Positions 8,800 to 18,222 of a DNA stretch of 64,000 nucleotides are shown here, in pieces (the first letter of the stretch is position 1; the number at the start of each line of letters is the position of its first letter). The notes beneath the pieces were generated by a model, which did not search any database, was not told the origin of the DNA, and saw only the letters and a program-made list of their open reading frames with translations. This DNA comes from UBA4427 sp046351135 (GTDB lineage: Bacteria > Myxococcota_A > UBA9160 > UBA4427), in assembly GCA_046351135.1 (NCBI GenBank), contig JAXLZA010000002.1:124001-188000 (forward strand), in the 5' to 3' direction. A program made the position numbers and the translations under genes.

Positions 8800-11700
8800 A
8801 TGAAGCGACGGCTCGCCCTCGTCGCCGCCCTCCTGGTCGCGCTCGTCGCGCTGCCGTGGGCGGGCTTCCGCCTCTGGCTCTCGGGGCAGCCCGAGGAGAC
8901 CCGCATCGCCGTCGAGGCCTTCACCGCCCGCGAGTTCCTCGCGGTCGTCCTCGACCACTTCTTTCCGCAGCCGATCGACGACTTCGGGCGCTTCGACCGC
9001 CGCGATCATCCCGGTCGCGGGGCGTCGCCCTGGGTGATGCGCAGCAGCCTCGACGGCCGCCCGCGCATGCTGTCGGTGGCCCTCGCCCCGGAGCTCTGGC
9101 TCGCGTACAGCACGGAGACCGCGTCGATCCACCAGCTCTGGCGCGGCGACGTCGACTTTTCGGGACCGGCCTTCGACGCGCGCCACGGCCGCGAGCCGAT
9201 GAGCCGGGGCGCTGCGTGGTGGCGCCCCGATGCGACGACGGCCTGGCGTGTGCGCGACGGGGGAGAATGGCGGCCCGCGGCGATCCGCTGGCGCGGCCAC
9301 GGCTTCGATCGGGGGACGGGTGCGCTCTGGCTCCATTACGAGGTCCGTGATCCGGCGGGCCGGAGCCGCGAGGTCGTCGAGCGACCGGAGCGCGCGACGC
9401 CCGCCGACGGAGATCCGACGAAGGACCCCGGCGGCTCGTCCGTCGGCCTCGTGCGCGTCTTCGAGGTCGCGGCGGGCGAGGGCCCCGAGCTCGCGCTCGA
9501 GCTCGCGGCGCCCTCCGTCGCGGGGGCCTCGGTCGAGACGGAGGCCGTGCTCGAGGCGGGCTCGCGGCTGCGGCTCGCGCCGGGGCGGACGGAGCTCGTG
9601 CAGCGGTTCGCGGGGGAGCCCGAGCCGATCGCGCGGCCCGACGTGGCCGCGCTCCCCGAGAGCGCCTTCTCGGCCTACGACTGCGAGACCTGCCACGGCG
9701 AGCGGGAGCGCATCGTCGGCCCCGCCTGGCAGGAGATCGCCGCCCGCCACGCCGGCGCGAATCGCGCGGCCACCGCGGCCATGCTCGCGACCCGGATCCG
9801 CGAAGGCGGCGTCGGCCACTGGGGGTCGGTCGCGATGCCGCCCCATCCGGATCTCTCCCACGACGAGGCGACCGCGCTGGCGCTGCGTGTCCTCGAGACC
9901 GAGCTCGAGTCCGATTCGGAGACCGCGCTCGAGACCAAGAGCGGGAACGGAGCCGCGGACGAGCCGGCGAGCGCCGCCGACACGACCTACGCCTACGACA
10001 CCGGCCCTCGCCCCGCGACCCTCCACCCCGCACTGCGCGCGACGACGATCGCGCCGCCCGGCTTCACGCCGCGGGTCGGTGGGCTCGCGTTCCTGCCCGA
10101 CGGCCGGCTCGCCGTCTCGACCTGGGACCACGACGGCGCGGTCTTCCTCGTCGCGGGCTGGGACGGGCCGGCGGAGTCGGTGCGCGTGCGGCGGATCGCC
10201 GAGGGGCTCCACGAGCCGCTCGGGCTCGCCTTCGCGGACGGGGCCCTCCATGTGATCCAGAAGCAGGAGATCACCCGCCTCGTCGACGCGGACGGCGACG
10301 ACTGGATCGACGAGTACCGGACCCTCGCCAACGACTGGACCGCGACCTCGAACTTCCACGAGTTCGGCTTCGGCCTGCCCGTGATCGACGGCTTCCTCTA
10401 CGCCGGCCTCTCGGTCTGCATCCTCGAGGGCGGCAAGAGCTGCCGGGATCAGACCGCCGATCGCGGGCGGATCGTGCGGGTCTCGCTCGAGACCGGTGCG
10501 GTCGAGCGGATCGCGAGCGGCCTGCGCACGCCGAACGGCGTCGCCGCGACGCCGACGGGCGAGCTCCTCGTCACCGACAACCAGGGCGCCTGGCTGCCGT
10601 CGAGCAAGCTGATCCGCGTCGAGCGCGGTGCGGACTACGGCTGGCGACCGCCGGGCGAATCTCCCGACCCCGCCGCCGTCACGCCGCCCACGCTCTGGCT
10701 CCCGCAGAACGAGGTCGGCAACTCGCCGACCCAGCCCCTCGTCCCGACCGCGGGGCCCTACGCCGGACAGGTGTTGTTCGGCGACGTCTTCAACGGCGGG
10801 CTCAAGCGGGCGGTGCTCGAGGAGGTCGCGGGGGTCTGGCAGGGCGTCGCGTTCCACTTCTCGGGCGGGCTCGCGGCGCCGGTCAATCGCCTCGTCGAGG
10901 CGCCGGACGGGAGCCTCATCGCCGGCGAGATCGGAAGCCCGGGCAACTGGGGCGAGTACGGCAAGCCGTGGTACGGGCTCGAGCGCCTCGTCTTCGCCGA
11001 CGAGCCGGCCTTCGAGCCGATGCGGATCGCGCTGCGGCCGGGCGGCTTCGACGTCGTCTACTCGCGCGCCCTCGCGCCGGGCCTCGCGCTCGATCTGAAG
11101 GCCTTCCGGCTCGAGGACTGGTTCTACGTGCCGACGCCCCGTTATGGCGGGCCGAAGCACGCCGTGCGCGCGCTGCCCGTCGACGCCGTGCGCCTCTCGG
11201 CGGATCGGCGCGTCGTGTCCCTCGACGTCCCGGGGCTCGCGGCGGGGCGCGTCGTCCATCTGCGCCTCGATCCGGCGATCCGCTCCGAGCGTGGGGAGCC
11301 GGCCTGGGTCGACGAGGCCTGGTACACGCTGAACGCGCTGGCGAGCGGCGAGGGCGGCGAAGGCGAATCACCCGCTGCGGGTACGTCCGCCGAGATCGAA
11401 GCGACCGCCGCGAGCGCAGCATCGGCCGTGGGCGCGCCCGCGCCTGGCGCGCCGACCGCAGGCTCGCTCACCCCGAGCGAGCTCGCCGAAGGCTGGGAGC
11501 CGCTCTTCGACGGGCGCAGCTTCGCCGGCTGGAAGAACTACGGTGCGACGACCGATCGGGTCGAGGGCTGGGCGATTCGCGACGGGGCGCTCGAGTTCAC
11601 GCGCAACGAGCCCTTCGCGCTGCTCGTCCTGCGCCACATGAACCCGTTCGCGCGGCCCTCCCTCGACCTGATGACGAAGGAGCGCTTCGGCGACTTCGAG

Positions 11701-12147
11701 CTCCGCCTCGAGTGGAAGGTCGAGCCCGGGGGCAACAGCGGGATCTTCTATCTCGTGCCGGACGAGCGCGATCGCCTCGGCTGGACGCGGGCCCTCGAGA
11801 TGCAGGTCCTCGACGACGAGCGCCATGCCGATGGTCAGAAGGAGAAGCGCCGCGCCGGGGACCTCTACGACGTCGTCGCCAGTGTGCGGCGGATGTCGCG
11901 TCCCGCCGGCGAGTGGAACGAGGCGCGCATCCGCGTCGAGCGCGGGCGGATCCAGCACTGGCTGAACGGCGAGAAGGTCGTCGACGTCGTCCGCGGGAGC
12001 CCCGACTGGGACCGGGCGATCGCCGCCAGCAAGCACGCCGGCGTCGAGGGCTTCGGCCTCGCCCGCGAGGGCCACATCCTGCTCCAGGACCACGGCGATG
12101 CCGTCTGGTACCGGAACATCGCCATCCGACGCCTGCCGAGCGAGTGA
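8800..12147 (+). CDS. Large fusion: cytochrome c segment, sorbosone-dehydrogenase-like beta-propeller and DUF1080 (3-keto-disaccharide hydrolase) domain
   Basis: A 1,115-residue exported protein. Start ATG at 8800 gives a clean signal anchor (LVAALLVALVALPWAGF). Residues about 40-280 form a beta-rich region with several Trp motifs of unknown family. A single CETCH heme motif follows (Cys295, Cys298, His299). Residues about 415-880 form a glucose/sorbosone-dehydrogenase-like propeller (GGLAFLPDGRLAVSTWD, HEPLGLAFADGALHVIQ, NGVAATPTGELLVTDNQG, GADYGWR). After an Ala/Pro-rich linker, residues about 899-1113 form a DUF1080 domain (LFDGRSFAGWKNYG, GDFELRLEWKVEPGGNSGIFY, EMQVLDD, WNEARIRVERGRIQHWLNG). 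DUF1080 proteins hydrolyse 3-keto-glycosides, so the fusion may couple sugar oxidation to cleavage in the periplasm. This is inferred from domains only. Confidence 0.85.
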   Translation: MKRRLALVAALLVALVALPWAGFRLWLSGQPEETRIAVEAFTAREFLAVVLDHFFPQPIDDFGRFDRRDHPGRGASPWVMRSSLDGRPRMLSVALAPELWLAYSTETASIHQLWRGDVDFSGPAFDARHGREPMSRGAAWWRPDATTAWRVRDGGEWRPAAIRWRGHGFDRGTGALWLHYEVRDPAGRSREVVERPERATPADGDPTKDPGGSSVGLVRVFEVAAGEGPELALELAAPSVAGASVETEAVLEAGSRLRLAPGRTELVQRFAGEPEPIARPDVAALPESAFSAYDCETCHGERERIVGPAWQEIAARHAGANRAATAAMLATRIREGGVGHWGSVAMPPHPDLSHDEATALALRVLETELESDSETALETKSGNGAADEPASAADTTYAYDTGPRPATLHPALRATTIAPPGFTPRVGGLAFLPDGRLAVSTWDHDGAVFLVAGWDGPAESVRVRRIAEGLHEPLGLAFADGALHVIQKQEITRLVDADGDDWIDEYRTLANDWTATSNFHEFGFGLPVIDGFLYAGLSVCILEGGKSCRDQTADRGRIVRVSLETGAVERIASGLRTPNGVAATPTGELLVTDNQGAWLPSSKLIRVERGADYGWRPPGESPDPAAVTPPTLWLPQNEVGNSPTQPLVPTAGPYAGQVLFGDVFNGGLKRAVLEEVAGVWQGVAFHFSGGLAAPVNRLVEAPDGSLIAGEIGSPGNWGEYGKPWYGLERLVFADEPAFEPMRIALRPGGFDVVYSRALAPGLALDLKAFRLEDWFYVPTPRYGGPKHAVRALPVDAVRLSADRRVVSLDVPGLAAGRVVHLRLDPAIRSERGEPAWVDEAWYTLNALASGEGGEGESPAAGTSAEIEATAASAASAVGAPAPGAPTAGSLTPSELAEGWEPLFDGRSFAGWKNYGATTDRVEGWAIRDGALEFTRNEPFALLVLRHMNPFARPSLDLMTKERFGDFELRLEWKVEPGGNSGIFYLVPDERDRLGWTRALEMQVLDDERHADGQKEKRRAGDLYDVVASVRRMSRPAGEWNEARIRVERGRIQHWLNGEKVVDVVRGSPDWDRAIAASKHAGVEGFGLAREGHILLQDHGDAVWYRNIAIRRLPSE

Positions 12148-12212
12148 CGCCGTGGGCGAGTGCAACGGCCCGCCGAGTGAGCCCGGCGTTCGGGGGCCCC
12201 GCCGCGGCGCGA

Positions 12213-12641
12213 TCAGTCCGCGAGCTGGACGCCGCTCCCGCCGAAGTCGCTCGGCATGTCCTTGAACTTCGGCAGCCCGTCGCGGACCGGCATCACCTTC
12301 TCGCCGTAGTGGACGTGGATCGTCGGCTGGAAGGCGAGGCCGCGGATGCCGCCGGCCGGGACGTCGACCATGCCGAGGGCGGGATGGTCGATCAGGACCG
12401 GCGTTCCGCAGCGCTGGCAGAACTTGCGGTGGCTCGCGTCGGTGCGCTTGTAGGTGCCGAGCAGATCGGCGCCCTGGGTGATGTGGATGGCGGCCGCGGG
12501 CCAGAGGCTCGCGGAATGGAGCGGGGCCCCGCGCCAGCCGCGGCAGGACTCGCAGTGACAGTAGACCTGGAACGCGGGCTCGCCGGCGAGCTCGAGGGCG
12601 ACTGCGCCACACATGCAGGCACTCTTGCGGGATTGCGCCAT
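12213..12641 (-). CDS. GFA family protein (glutathione-dependent formaldehyde-activating enzyme-like)
   Basis: A 142-residue zinc-binding protein of the GFA/CENP-V family. ACMCGAV near the N-terminus, YCHCESCRGWRG at about residues 27-38 and KFCQRCGTPV at about 74-83 supply the zinc-coordinating Cys of the fold, and LGTYKRTDASHRKFC is the usual central signature. Start: the ATG at 12641 follows a GGAGGA Shine-Dalgarno a few bases upstream; an 18-codon extension is open but has no support. Length is normal. True S-(hydroxymethyl)glutathione synthase activity is not established for most members, so 'GFA family' is safer. It faces the large fusion gene and sits 57 bases before the phosphorylase gene (transcription order: phosphorylase, then GFA). 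Confidence 0.9.
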   Translation of the reverse strand: MAQSRKSACMCGAVALELAGEPAFQVYCHCESCRGWRGAPLHSASLWPAAAIHITQGADLLGTYKRTDASHRKFCQRCGTPVLIDHPALGMVDVPAGGIRGLAFQPTIHVHYGEKVMPVRDGLPKFKDMPSDFGGSGVQLAD

Positions 12642-12698
12642 GGACTCCTCCGATCGCGTCATGGGCTCCGCCTCGGGCGGAGCGGGATCGCGCAAACG

Positions 12699-13478
12699 CT
12701 AGCGCGAAGCCAGCGCGAGCATCGCCCGGGTCGCGACCGCGATGCAATCGCCCATGTTGCGGTCGAGGTCGATCGCCGACGGGCCCGGCCAGGGCGTCCG
12801 ATCCGAGACGACGCAGATCGCCCCGGCCTGCACGCCGAAGAGGCCCGCGAGGGTCAGCAGGATGCCGGTCTCCATCTCGCAGTTGAGGACCCGGGCCTGC
12901 TGCATGTCGCGGATGCGTGCCTCGAGATGGCTCGGCCAGTAGCCGCCCACCGACATCGAGGCCATCGAGCCGCCGGGGCCGGCTACGGCGTTGCGGACGT
13001 AGAAGCCGTCGAGGGACCAGGTGATGCCCGTCCGGGCGCGGGCGCCCCGCTCGCGCGCCGCCTCGACCAGGGCGGCGACGATCCGGTAGTCGGCGACGGC
13101 GGGATACTCGGGGACGACGTAGGTCCGGCTCGTGCCGTCGTCGCGGACGCAGCCCGTCGTGATCGCGAGGTCGCCGATCGCGAGCTCGGGATCGAGGCCG
13201 CCCGAGTTGCCGATCCGGATGAAGGTCTTCGCGCCGAGCTTGATCAGCTCCTCGAGCAGGACCGCGGTGCCGGGGGCGCCGATGCCGTGGGAGGCGGCGG
13301 TCAGCGGGACGCCGTCGAGGGCGCCGCTGACGATGGTGAACTCGCGGACCTGGCAGACGGTCCGCTTCGCCGTCCAGCCGGCGCTGATGCGCGCGACGCG
13401 GGCTGGGTCGCCGCAGACGAAGACGTTCGGAGCGACGTCCCCGGGTCGGCAGCCGGTGATCGGTTGGGCATCGGACAC
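12699..13478 (-). CDS. Nucleoside phosphorylase, uridine phosphorylase-like
   Basis: A 259-residue member of the PNP/UDP phosphorylase superfamily, expected to cleave a nucleoside with phosphate to base and ribose-1-phosphate. The GTG start at 13478 is fixed by GGGAGG six bases upstream. Motifs: CGDPARVARIS (phosphate-binding GDP-x-R), SHGIGAPGTAVLLEELIKLGAKTF followed by IGNSGGL, and LNCEMETGILLTLAGLFG, where EMET is the ribose-binding Glu-Met-Glu-like signature of uridine phosphorylases. Met in EMET and GLFG favour uridine over purine specificity, but the substrate is inferred. Transcribed ahead of the GFA gene. Confidence 0.88.
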   Translation of the reverse strand: MSDAQPITGCRPGDVAPNVFVCGDPARVARISAGWTAKRTVCQVREFTIVSGALDGVPLTAASHGIGAPGTAVLLEELIKLGAKTFIRIGNSGGLDPELAIGDLAITTGCVRDDGTSRTYVVPEYPAVADYRIVAALVEAARERGARARTGITWSLDGFYVRNAVAGPGGSMASMSVGGYWPSHLEARIRDMQQARVLNCEMETGILLTLAGLFGVQAGAICVVSDRTPWPGPSAIDLDRNMGDCIAVATRAMLALASR

Positions 13479-13576
13479 GATTCGCCTCCCTGGCGCGCGA
13501 CGGACGGGTCGCGCGCCAAGGGAAGCGGTTCGGGGCGACGGCCGCCAGCGGCCGCGGGCTCGGGCGGGACCGGACG

Positions 13577-13931
13577 CTAGTCGCGGTCCACGCGCCACCG
13601 GGGGGCGCAGCTCGCCGGGGCGACGGCGAGGCGGGTCGGCTCGACCTGCGAGACCGGGTCCCGGCAGAAGACGGCCGTCCGGCCGACCGCGACGTGGATC
13701 GCTCCGCTGCCGTTGCCCGTGACGTCGATCTGCACCGCGCCCCGGCCCGTGTTCGTGACCGTGGTGCAGGCGTCGGAGTCGTCGAGGCGGGGGTGTGGAC
13801 GGTCTCGACCGGGCTCGCGGCGATCGTCGTCTCGTCGGGACTGGCCTGGGTGTGCCCGCGGGTCGTCAGCGGGGCAATCGTCGCGGCCACCGCGGTGTCG
13901 GCAGGCCGAACAGGGCGACGGCGACCCGCAT
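13577..13931 (-). pseudogene. Small secreted protein, interrupted by two apparent single-base deletions
   Basis: Three minus-strand frames each show strong third-position G/C and protein-like sequence in succession. Frame 1 starts at ATG 13931, behind a GAGGG, and reads MRVAVALFGL. The signal continues in frame 2 as ADTAVAATIAPLTTRG and a Thr/Ser/Pro-rich linker. It then moves to frame 3 with DACTTVTNTGRGAVQIDVTG through to the stop TAG at 13577-13579. Adding one G after 'ggcct' and one C in a run of five Cs in 'cacaccccc' joins them into one exported protein of about 118 residues with two Cys pairs. It could be a decayed gene or an assembly error in GC-rich sequence. The domain is not recognised; the last part suggests a small beta-sandwich. 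Confidence 0.55.
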
Positions 13932-14074
13932 CGGGACCCTCGGCCTCCGGTCCGTCGAGGGGGAGGGGCCCGCACGCGAGCGTCGGGCGCGGAGACATGC
14001 GACTTTTTTCCCGGGCGAGGGGCTTCGTCGAAGCGGATCCCCGGCGTCTCGACGGGTCGACGGGGGAGGGTTCG

Positions 14075-14989
14075 ATGCGGCGATCGGTCGGTGTCCCGCT
14101 CGCGATCGGGATCGCCTCGATGGTGCTCGTGCTGGCCCTGCTGGTGGGCTGGCAGATCCTCGTCTGGCGCGACGCGCAGGGGGCGGCGGGGCCCTGGAGC
14201 TCGCTCGACCTCGTGCTCCTGACCCTGGGCACGCTCTTCTTCCTGCTCGTGTTCGTCGGGCTCGTCTGGCTGAGCGTCCGCATCGTGATCGAGATGCGCC
14301 TCAATCAATCGCAGCGCGCGTTCCTCGACGCGGTGACCCACGAGCTGCGCACGCCGCTCTCCTCCTTCCGCCTGGGACTCGAGACCCTCGCCCGCCACGA
14401 GCTCGATGCGAAGGCGCGCAGCGAGTTCCTCGGCCGCATGGGCTCGGATCTCGACCGACTCGAGCACACCGTCGACCTCGTGCTGACCGCCGCCCGCGCC
14501 GAGGAGGGCGCGCGGACGCGGGATCGCAAGCAGAGCGTCGAGCTGCGCGCGCTGCTCGCGGAGCACGTCGAGGAGCTGCGCGCGCGACACCGGCTCGAGG
14601 GCGACGCGGTCGAGCTCGCCGGGGCGTCCGACCTGCACGTGCGCGGGGACGCCGCGGAGCTCGGCATCGTCTTCCGCAACCTGCTCGAGAACGCGGTCAA
14701 GTATTCGAGCGATCCGATCCGGATCCGCGTCGGCCTCGAGGCCGCGCGCGACGGGCGGATCAAGGTCGAGATCGCGGATCGCGGGATCGGGATTCCGCCC
14801 CAGGAGCTCGACCGCATCTTCCAGCGCTTCCATCGCGTGGGGCGCGACGTCCAGCGCCAGGTGGCCGGACTGGGGCTCGGTCTCTTCGTGGTCCGGACGC
14901 TGCTGCGCAAGCACGGCGGTCGCATCGTGGCGCTCTCCGAGGGCGCGGGGCGCGGGAGCCGATTCGTCGTCACCCTGCGCCCGGCGTGA
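14075..14989 (+). CDS. Two-component sensor histidine kinase
   Basis: A 304-residue inner-membrane HisKA/HATPase_c kinase. Two transmembrane helices (about residues 8-30 and 46-72) are separated by only some 15 residues, so there is almost no periplasmic sensor and sensing may be within the membrane. The H-box is AVTHELRTPLSSF with His89. The ATPase domain shows NLLENAVKYS (N-box), DRGIGIP (G1), IFQRFHR (F-box) and GLGLGLFVV (G2). Start ATG 14075 is set by GGAGGG four to five bases upstream; earlier in-frame Met codons would add an unlikely basic leader. The response regulator follows 11 bases after the stop, making a cognate pair. Signal unknown. Confidence 0.93.
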   Translation: MRRSVGVPLAIGIASMVLVLALLVGWQILVWRDAQGAAGPWSSLDLVLLTLGTLFFLLVFVGLVWLSVRIVIEMRLNQSQRAFLDAVTHELRTPLSSFRLGLETLARHELDAKARSEFLGRMGSDLDRLEHTVDLVLTAARAEEGARTRDRKQSVELRALLAEHVEELRARHRLEGDAVELAGASDLHVRGDAAELGIVFRNLLENAVKYSSDPIRIRVGLEAARDGRIKVEIADRGIGIPPQELDRIFQRFHRVGRDVQRQVAGLGLGLFVVRTLLRKHGGRIVALSEGAGRGSRFVVTLRPA

Positions 14990-15000
14990 CGGAGGCCCTC

Positions 15001-15735
15001 GTGACCACGCCCGCCGAAGCGCCGCGGACGAAGCCCCGCATCCTCGTCGTCGAGGACGAAACCCACCTCGCGGAGGGCATCCGCTTCAACCTCGAGCAGG
15101 AGGGCTACGAGGTCCTCGTGGTCGGCGACGGCCGCACCGCCGTCGACCAGCTCACCGACTCGGCCCGCGGTGCCTTCGACCTCGTCATCCTCGACCTCAT
15201 GCTCCCCGAGATGAACGGCTACGAGGTCGCGCGGCGCACCCGCGCCGCGGGCAACTTCGTCGCGATCCTGATCCTCACGGCGAAGGACGACGAGGCCGAC
15301 GTGGTGCGGGGCCTCGAGGAGGGCGCGGACGACTATCTGACGAAGCCGTTCCGCCTGAACGAGCTGCTCGCCCGCGTGCGCGGGCTGCTGCGGCGCCGGC
15401 GCTGGGACGGCGTCGAGACGACGAGCGAGGCGCAGCGCGACGTGCGCGTGGGGGACGCGGTGATCCACTTCGATCGCTTCTCGATCGAGACCCCACGCGA
15501 GACGGTGACGCTGACCACGCGGGAGGTCGGGCTCCTGCGCGCGCTGGTGGATCGGGAAGGAGAGACGGTGACACGGGGGGAATTGCTGGAGCAGGTCTGG
15601 GGGCTCCGACCGGATACCCGGACGCGGGTCATCGACAGCTTCGTCGTGCGCCTGCGCCGCTACCTCGAGCAGGACCCCTCGCGGCCGACTCACATCCTCT
15701 CCGTGCGCGGCCGGGGCTATCGATTCGAGCGGTGA
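15001..15735 (+). CDS. Response regulator, OmpR/PhoB family
   Basis: A 244-residue DNA-binding response regulator. The receiver domain shows the acidic pair VVEDE, phospho-acceptor Asp65 in LVILDLMLPEMNG, Thr in ILTAKDD and Lys115 in DYLTKPFRLNELLAR. The C-terminal winged helix has LTTREVGLLRALV, the recognition helix region TRTRVIDSFVVRLRRYLE and the terminal hairpin ILSVRGRGYRFER. The GTG at 15001 is chosen because GGAGG lies five bases upstream; a GTG overlapping the kinase stop (14986) is possible but lacks that spacing. It is co-transcribed with the kinase just upstream. Targets unknown. Confidence 0.94.
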   Translation: MTTPAEAPRTKPRILVVEDETHLAEGIRFNLEQEGYEVLVVGDGRTAVDQLTDSARGAFDLVILDLMLPEMNGYEVARRTRAAGNFVAILILTAKDDEADVVRGLEEGADDYLTKPFRLNELLARVRGLLRRRRWDGVETTSEAQRDVRVGDAVIHFDRFSIETPRETVTLTTREVGLLRALVDREGETVTRGELLEQVWGLRPDTRTRVIDSFVVRLRRYLEQDPSRPTHILSVRGRGYRFER

Positions 15736-15781
15736 ATTTTTCCCTTGTGCCGCAGGGGCGAATCGTGCCAACGTAGACGAC

Positions 15782-16561
15782 ATGAACCGATCGCTGCGCA
15801 TGCACGTGCGACCGCTCCTCGGCGAGCCGACCCTGGTCCTCGCGTTCGAGGGCTGGAACGATGCGTGCGAGTCGGCGTCGACGGCGGTGCGGTTCGTGGA
15901 CGACGTGGTGCGGACGGTGCCCCTCGCGGACATCGATCCCGACGAATACTACGACTTCACCGTCCGCCGCCCCGAGGTCCGCTACCAGGCCGGCCGCTCC
16001 TCGACGATCCACTGGCCCAGCAACGAGTTCCGCTACGGCGTGACGCCGGAGGGCCTCGAGCTGATCACGGGGCTCGCGGTCGAGCCGCATACCCGCTGGC
16101 GCAGCTACAGCGAGGCCGTCGTCGAGCTCGCCGTCGACATGGGCGTCCAGCGCTGCCTGCTGATCGGTGCCTATCTCGCCGACGTCGTCTACTCCCAGCC
16201 CGTCGTCGTGTCGGGCTTCGCGACCAACTCCGAGCTGCTCGAGCGCTACCAGATCGAGCCGACCAACTACGAGGGACCGACGGGCATCGTCGGCGTGCTC
16301 TTCGAGGCGCTCAAGCAGGAGGGCATCGAGGTGCTCGCGATCTGGTCCGGGCTGCCGCATTACATCAATGCGACGCCGAACCCGCGCGGGGCGCTGGCGC
16401 TGCTGCGCAAGGTCTCGCAGTTCCTCGAGACCCCTTTCGAGCTCGCCAAGCTGAAGGACGACGCGCTGCGCTTCGAGGAGGAGATCTCGAAGGTCGTCGC
16501 CGGCGACGAGGAGCTCTCCGAGTACGTCAAGGAGCTCAAGCGGCGCGAGTTCGCGCAGTAG
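15782..16561 (+). CDS. PAC2 family protein
   Basis: A 259-residue protein of the PAC2 family (proteasome-assembly-chaperone-2 fold, DUF75), common in actinobacteria, archaea and scattered Gram-negatives; its bacterial function is not settled. Matching features are LVLAFEGWNDACESASTA at the N-terminus, DEYYDFTVRRPEVRY, WPSNEFRYG, CLLIGAYLADV in the nucleoside-phosphorylase-like core, YEGPTGIVGVLFEAL and the late IWSGLPHYINATPNPRGALALL motif, which is almost diagnostic. The C-terminus is charged and helical (about 220-259). No proteasome genes are visible in the window. The end faces the Trm112-like gene. Confidence 0.9.
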   Translation: MNRSLRMHVRPLLGEPTLVLAFEGWNDACESASTAVRFVDDVVRTVPLADIDPDEYYDFTVRRPEVRYQAGRSSTIHWPSNEFRYGVTPEGLELITGLAVEPHTRWRSYSEAVVELAVDMGVQRCLLIGAYLADVVYSQPVVVSGFATNSELLERYQIEPTNYEGPTGIVGVLFEALKQEGIEVLAIWSGLPHYINATPNPRGALALLRKVSQFLETPFELAKLKDDALRFEEEISKVVAGDEELSEYVKELKRREFAQ

Positions 16562-16575
16562 CTCTTCATCGCTGC

Positions 16576-16590
16576 GCGCGCGATGCGCGC
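16576..16590. terminator. Short GC hairpin between convergent genes
   Basis: Immediately after the PAC2 stop, a six-base GCGCGC arm repeats as its own complement around a three-base GAT loop. It lies in the 47-base gap between convergent genes, the place where a bidirectional terminator is expected. There is no clear T-tract on either strand, so it may only be a weak intrinsic terminator or chance in GC-rich DNA. Confidence 0.3.
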
Positions 16591-16608
16591 TTCGCTGGGC
16601 CGCGGGCG

Positions 16609-16860
16609 CTAGGCGATCTCGATCGACTGCTCGATCAGCATGATCGGGATGTCGTCGTCGATCACGTAGAGGAAACGGCCGTCCTCGCGCACGAGCCCCT
16701 CCCGGATCTCCTTCTCGACGACCTCGCCGGCGCGGTTGCGCAGGCGCTTCGCCCCGATCTCGGCGTTCAGCTTGGCGAGCAGGGGCGCCTCCGCGAGGCG
16801 CAGCGGCTGGCCCGACTCGGGGCAGATGAGGATGGCGAGCAGCTCCGGATCGATCGGCAT
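16609..16860 (-). CDS. Trm112-like small protein
   Basis: An 83-residue protein of the Trm112/UPF0434 family. The N-terminus MPIDPELLAILICPESGQPL matches 'LL.IL.CP.C...L', and the C-terminus FLYVIDDDIPIMLIEQSIEI matches the 'YPI.DGIP.LL..EA' end of YcaR-type proteins. Only one Cys is left where bacterial relatives normally have CPxC, so the half zinc site is lost. The middle insertion (residues about 30-60, charged, helical) is longer than in YcaR. Trm112 proteins stabilise methyltransferases; no partner is evident here. The ATG follows a GAGGGAG stretch. It is transcribed just ahead of nothing related and is convergent with the PAC2 gene. Confidence 0.8.
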   Translation of the reverse strand: MPIDPELLAILICPESGQPLRLAEAPLLAKLNAEIGAKRLRNRAGEVVEKEIREGLVREDGRFLYVIDDDIPIMLIEQSIEIA

Positions 16861-16955
16861 GACTCCCTCTCGCCCGTTCCCGGGCTCCCTTCTTCCGTTT
16901 GCGCCAGATTCACCGCGGATCCACCGCGCCGCGCGCCCGTCCCGTTCGGCCGGCG

Positions 16956-18212
<1,257 letters not shown>

Positions 18213-18222
18213 CGTGGGCTCC

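Noticed and set aside
8524..11259. A 911-codon minus-strand frame under the cytochrome/DUF1080 fusion
   Set aside because: Low-complexity Arg/Asp/Gly-rich translation antisense to a gene with clear domains; explained by GC-rich third positions.
11368..14304. A 978-codon minus-strand frame as one protein
   Set aside because: It is a chance merger of antisense frames; only a short part near 13800-13910 contributes to the frameshifted small gene.
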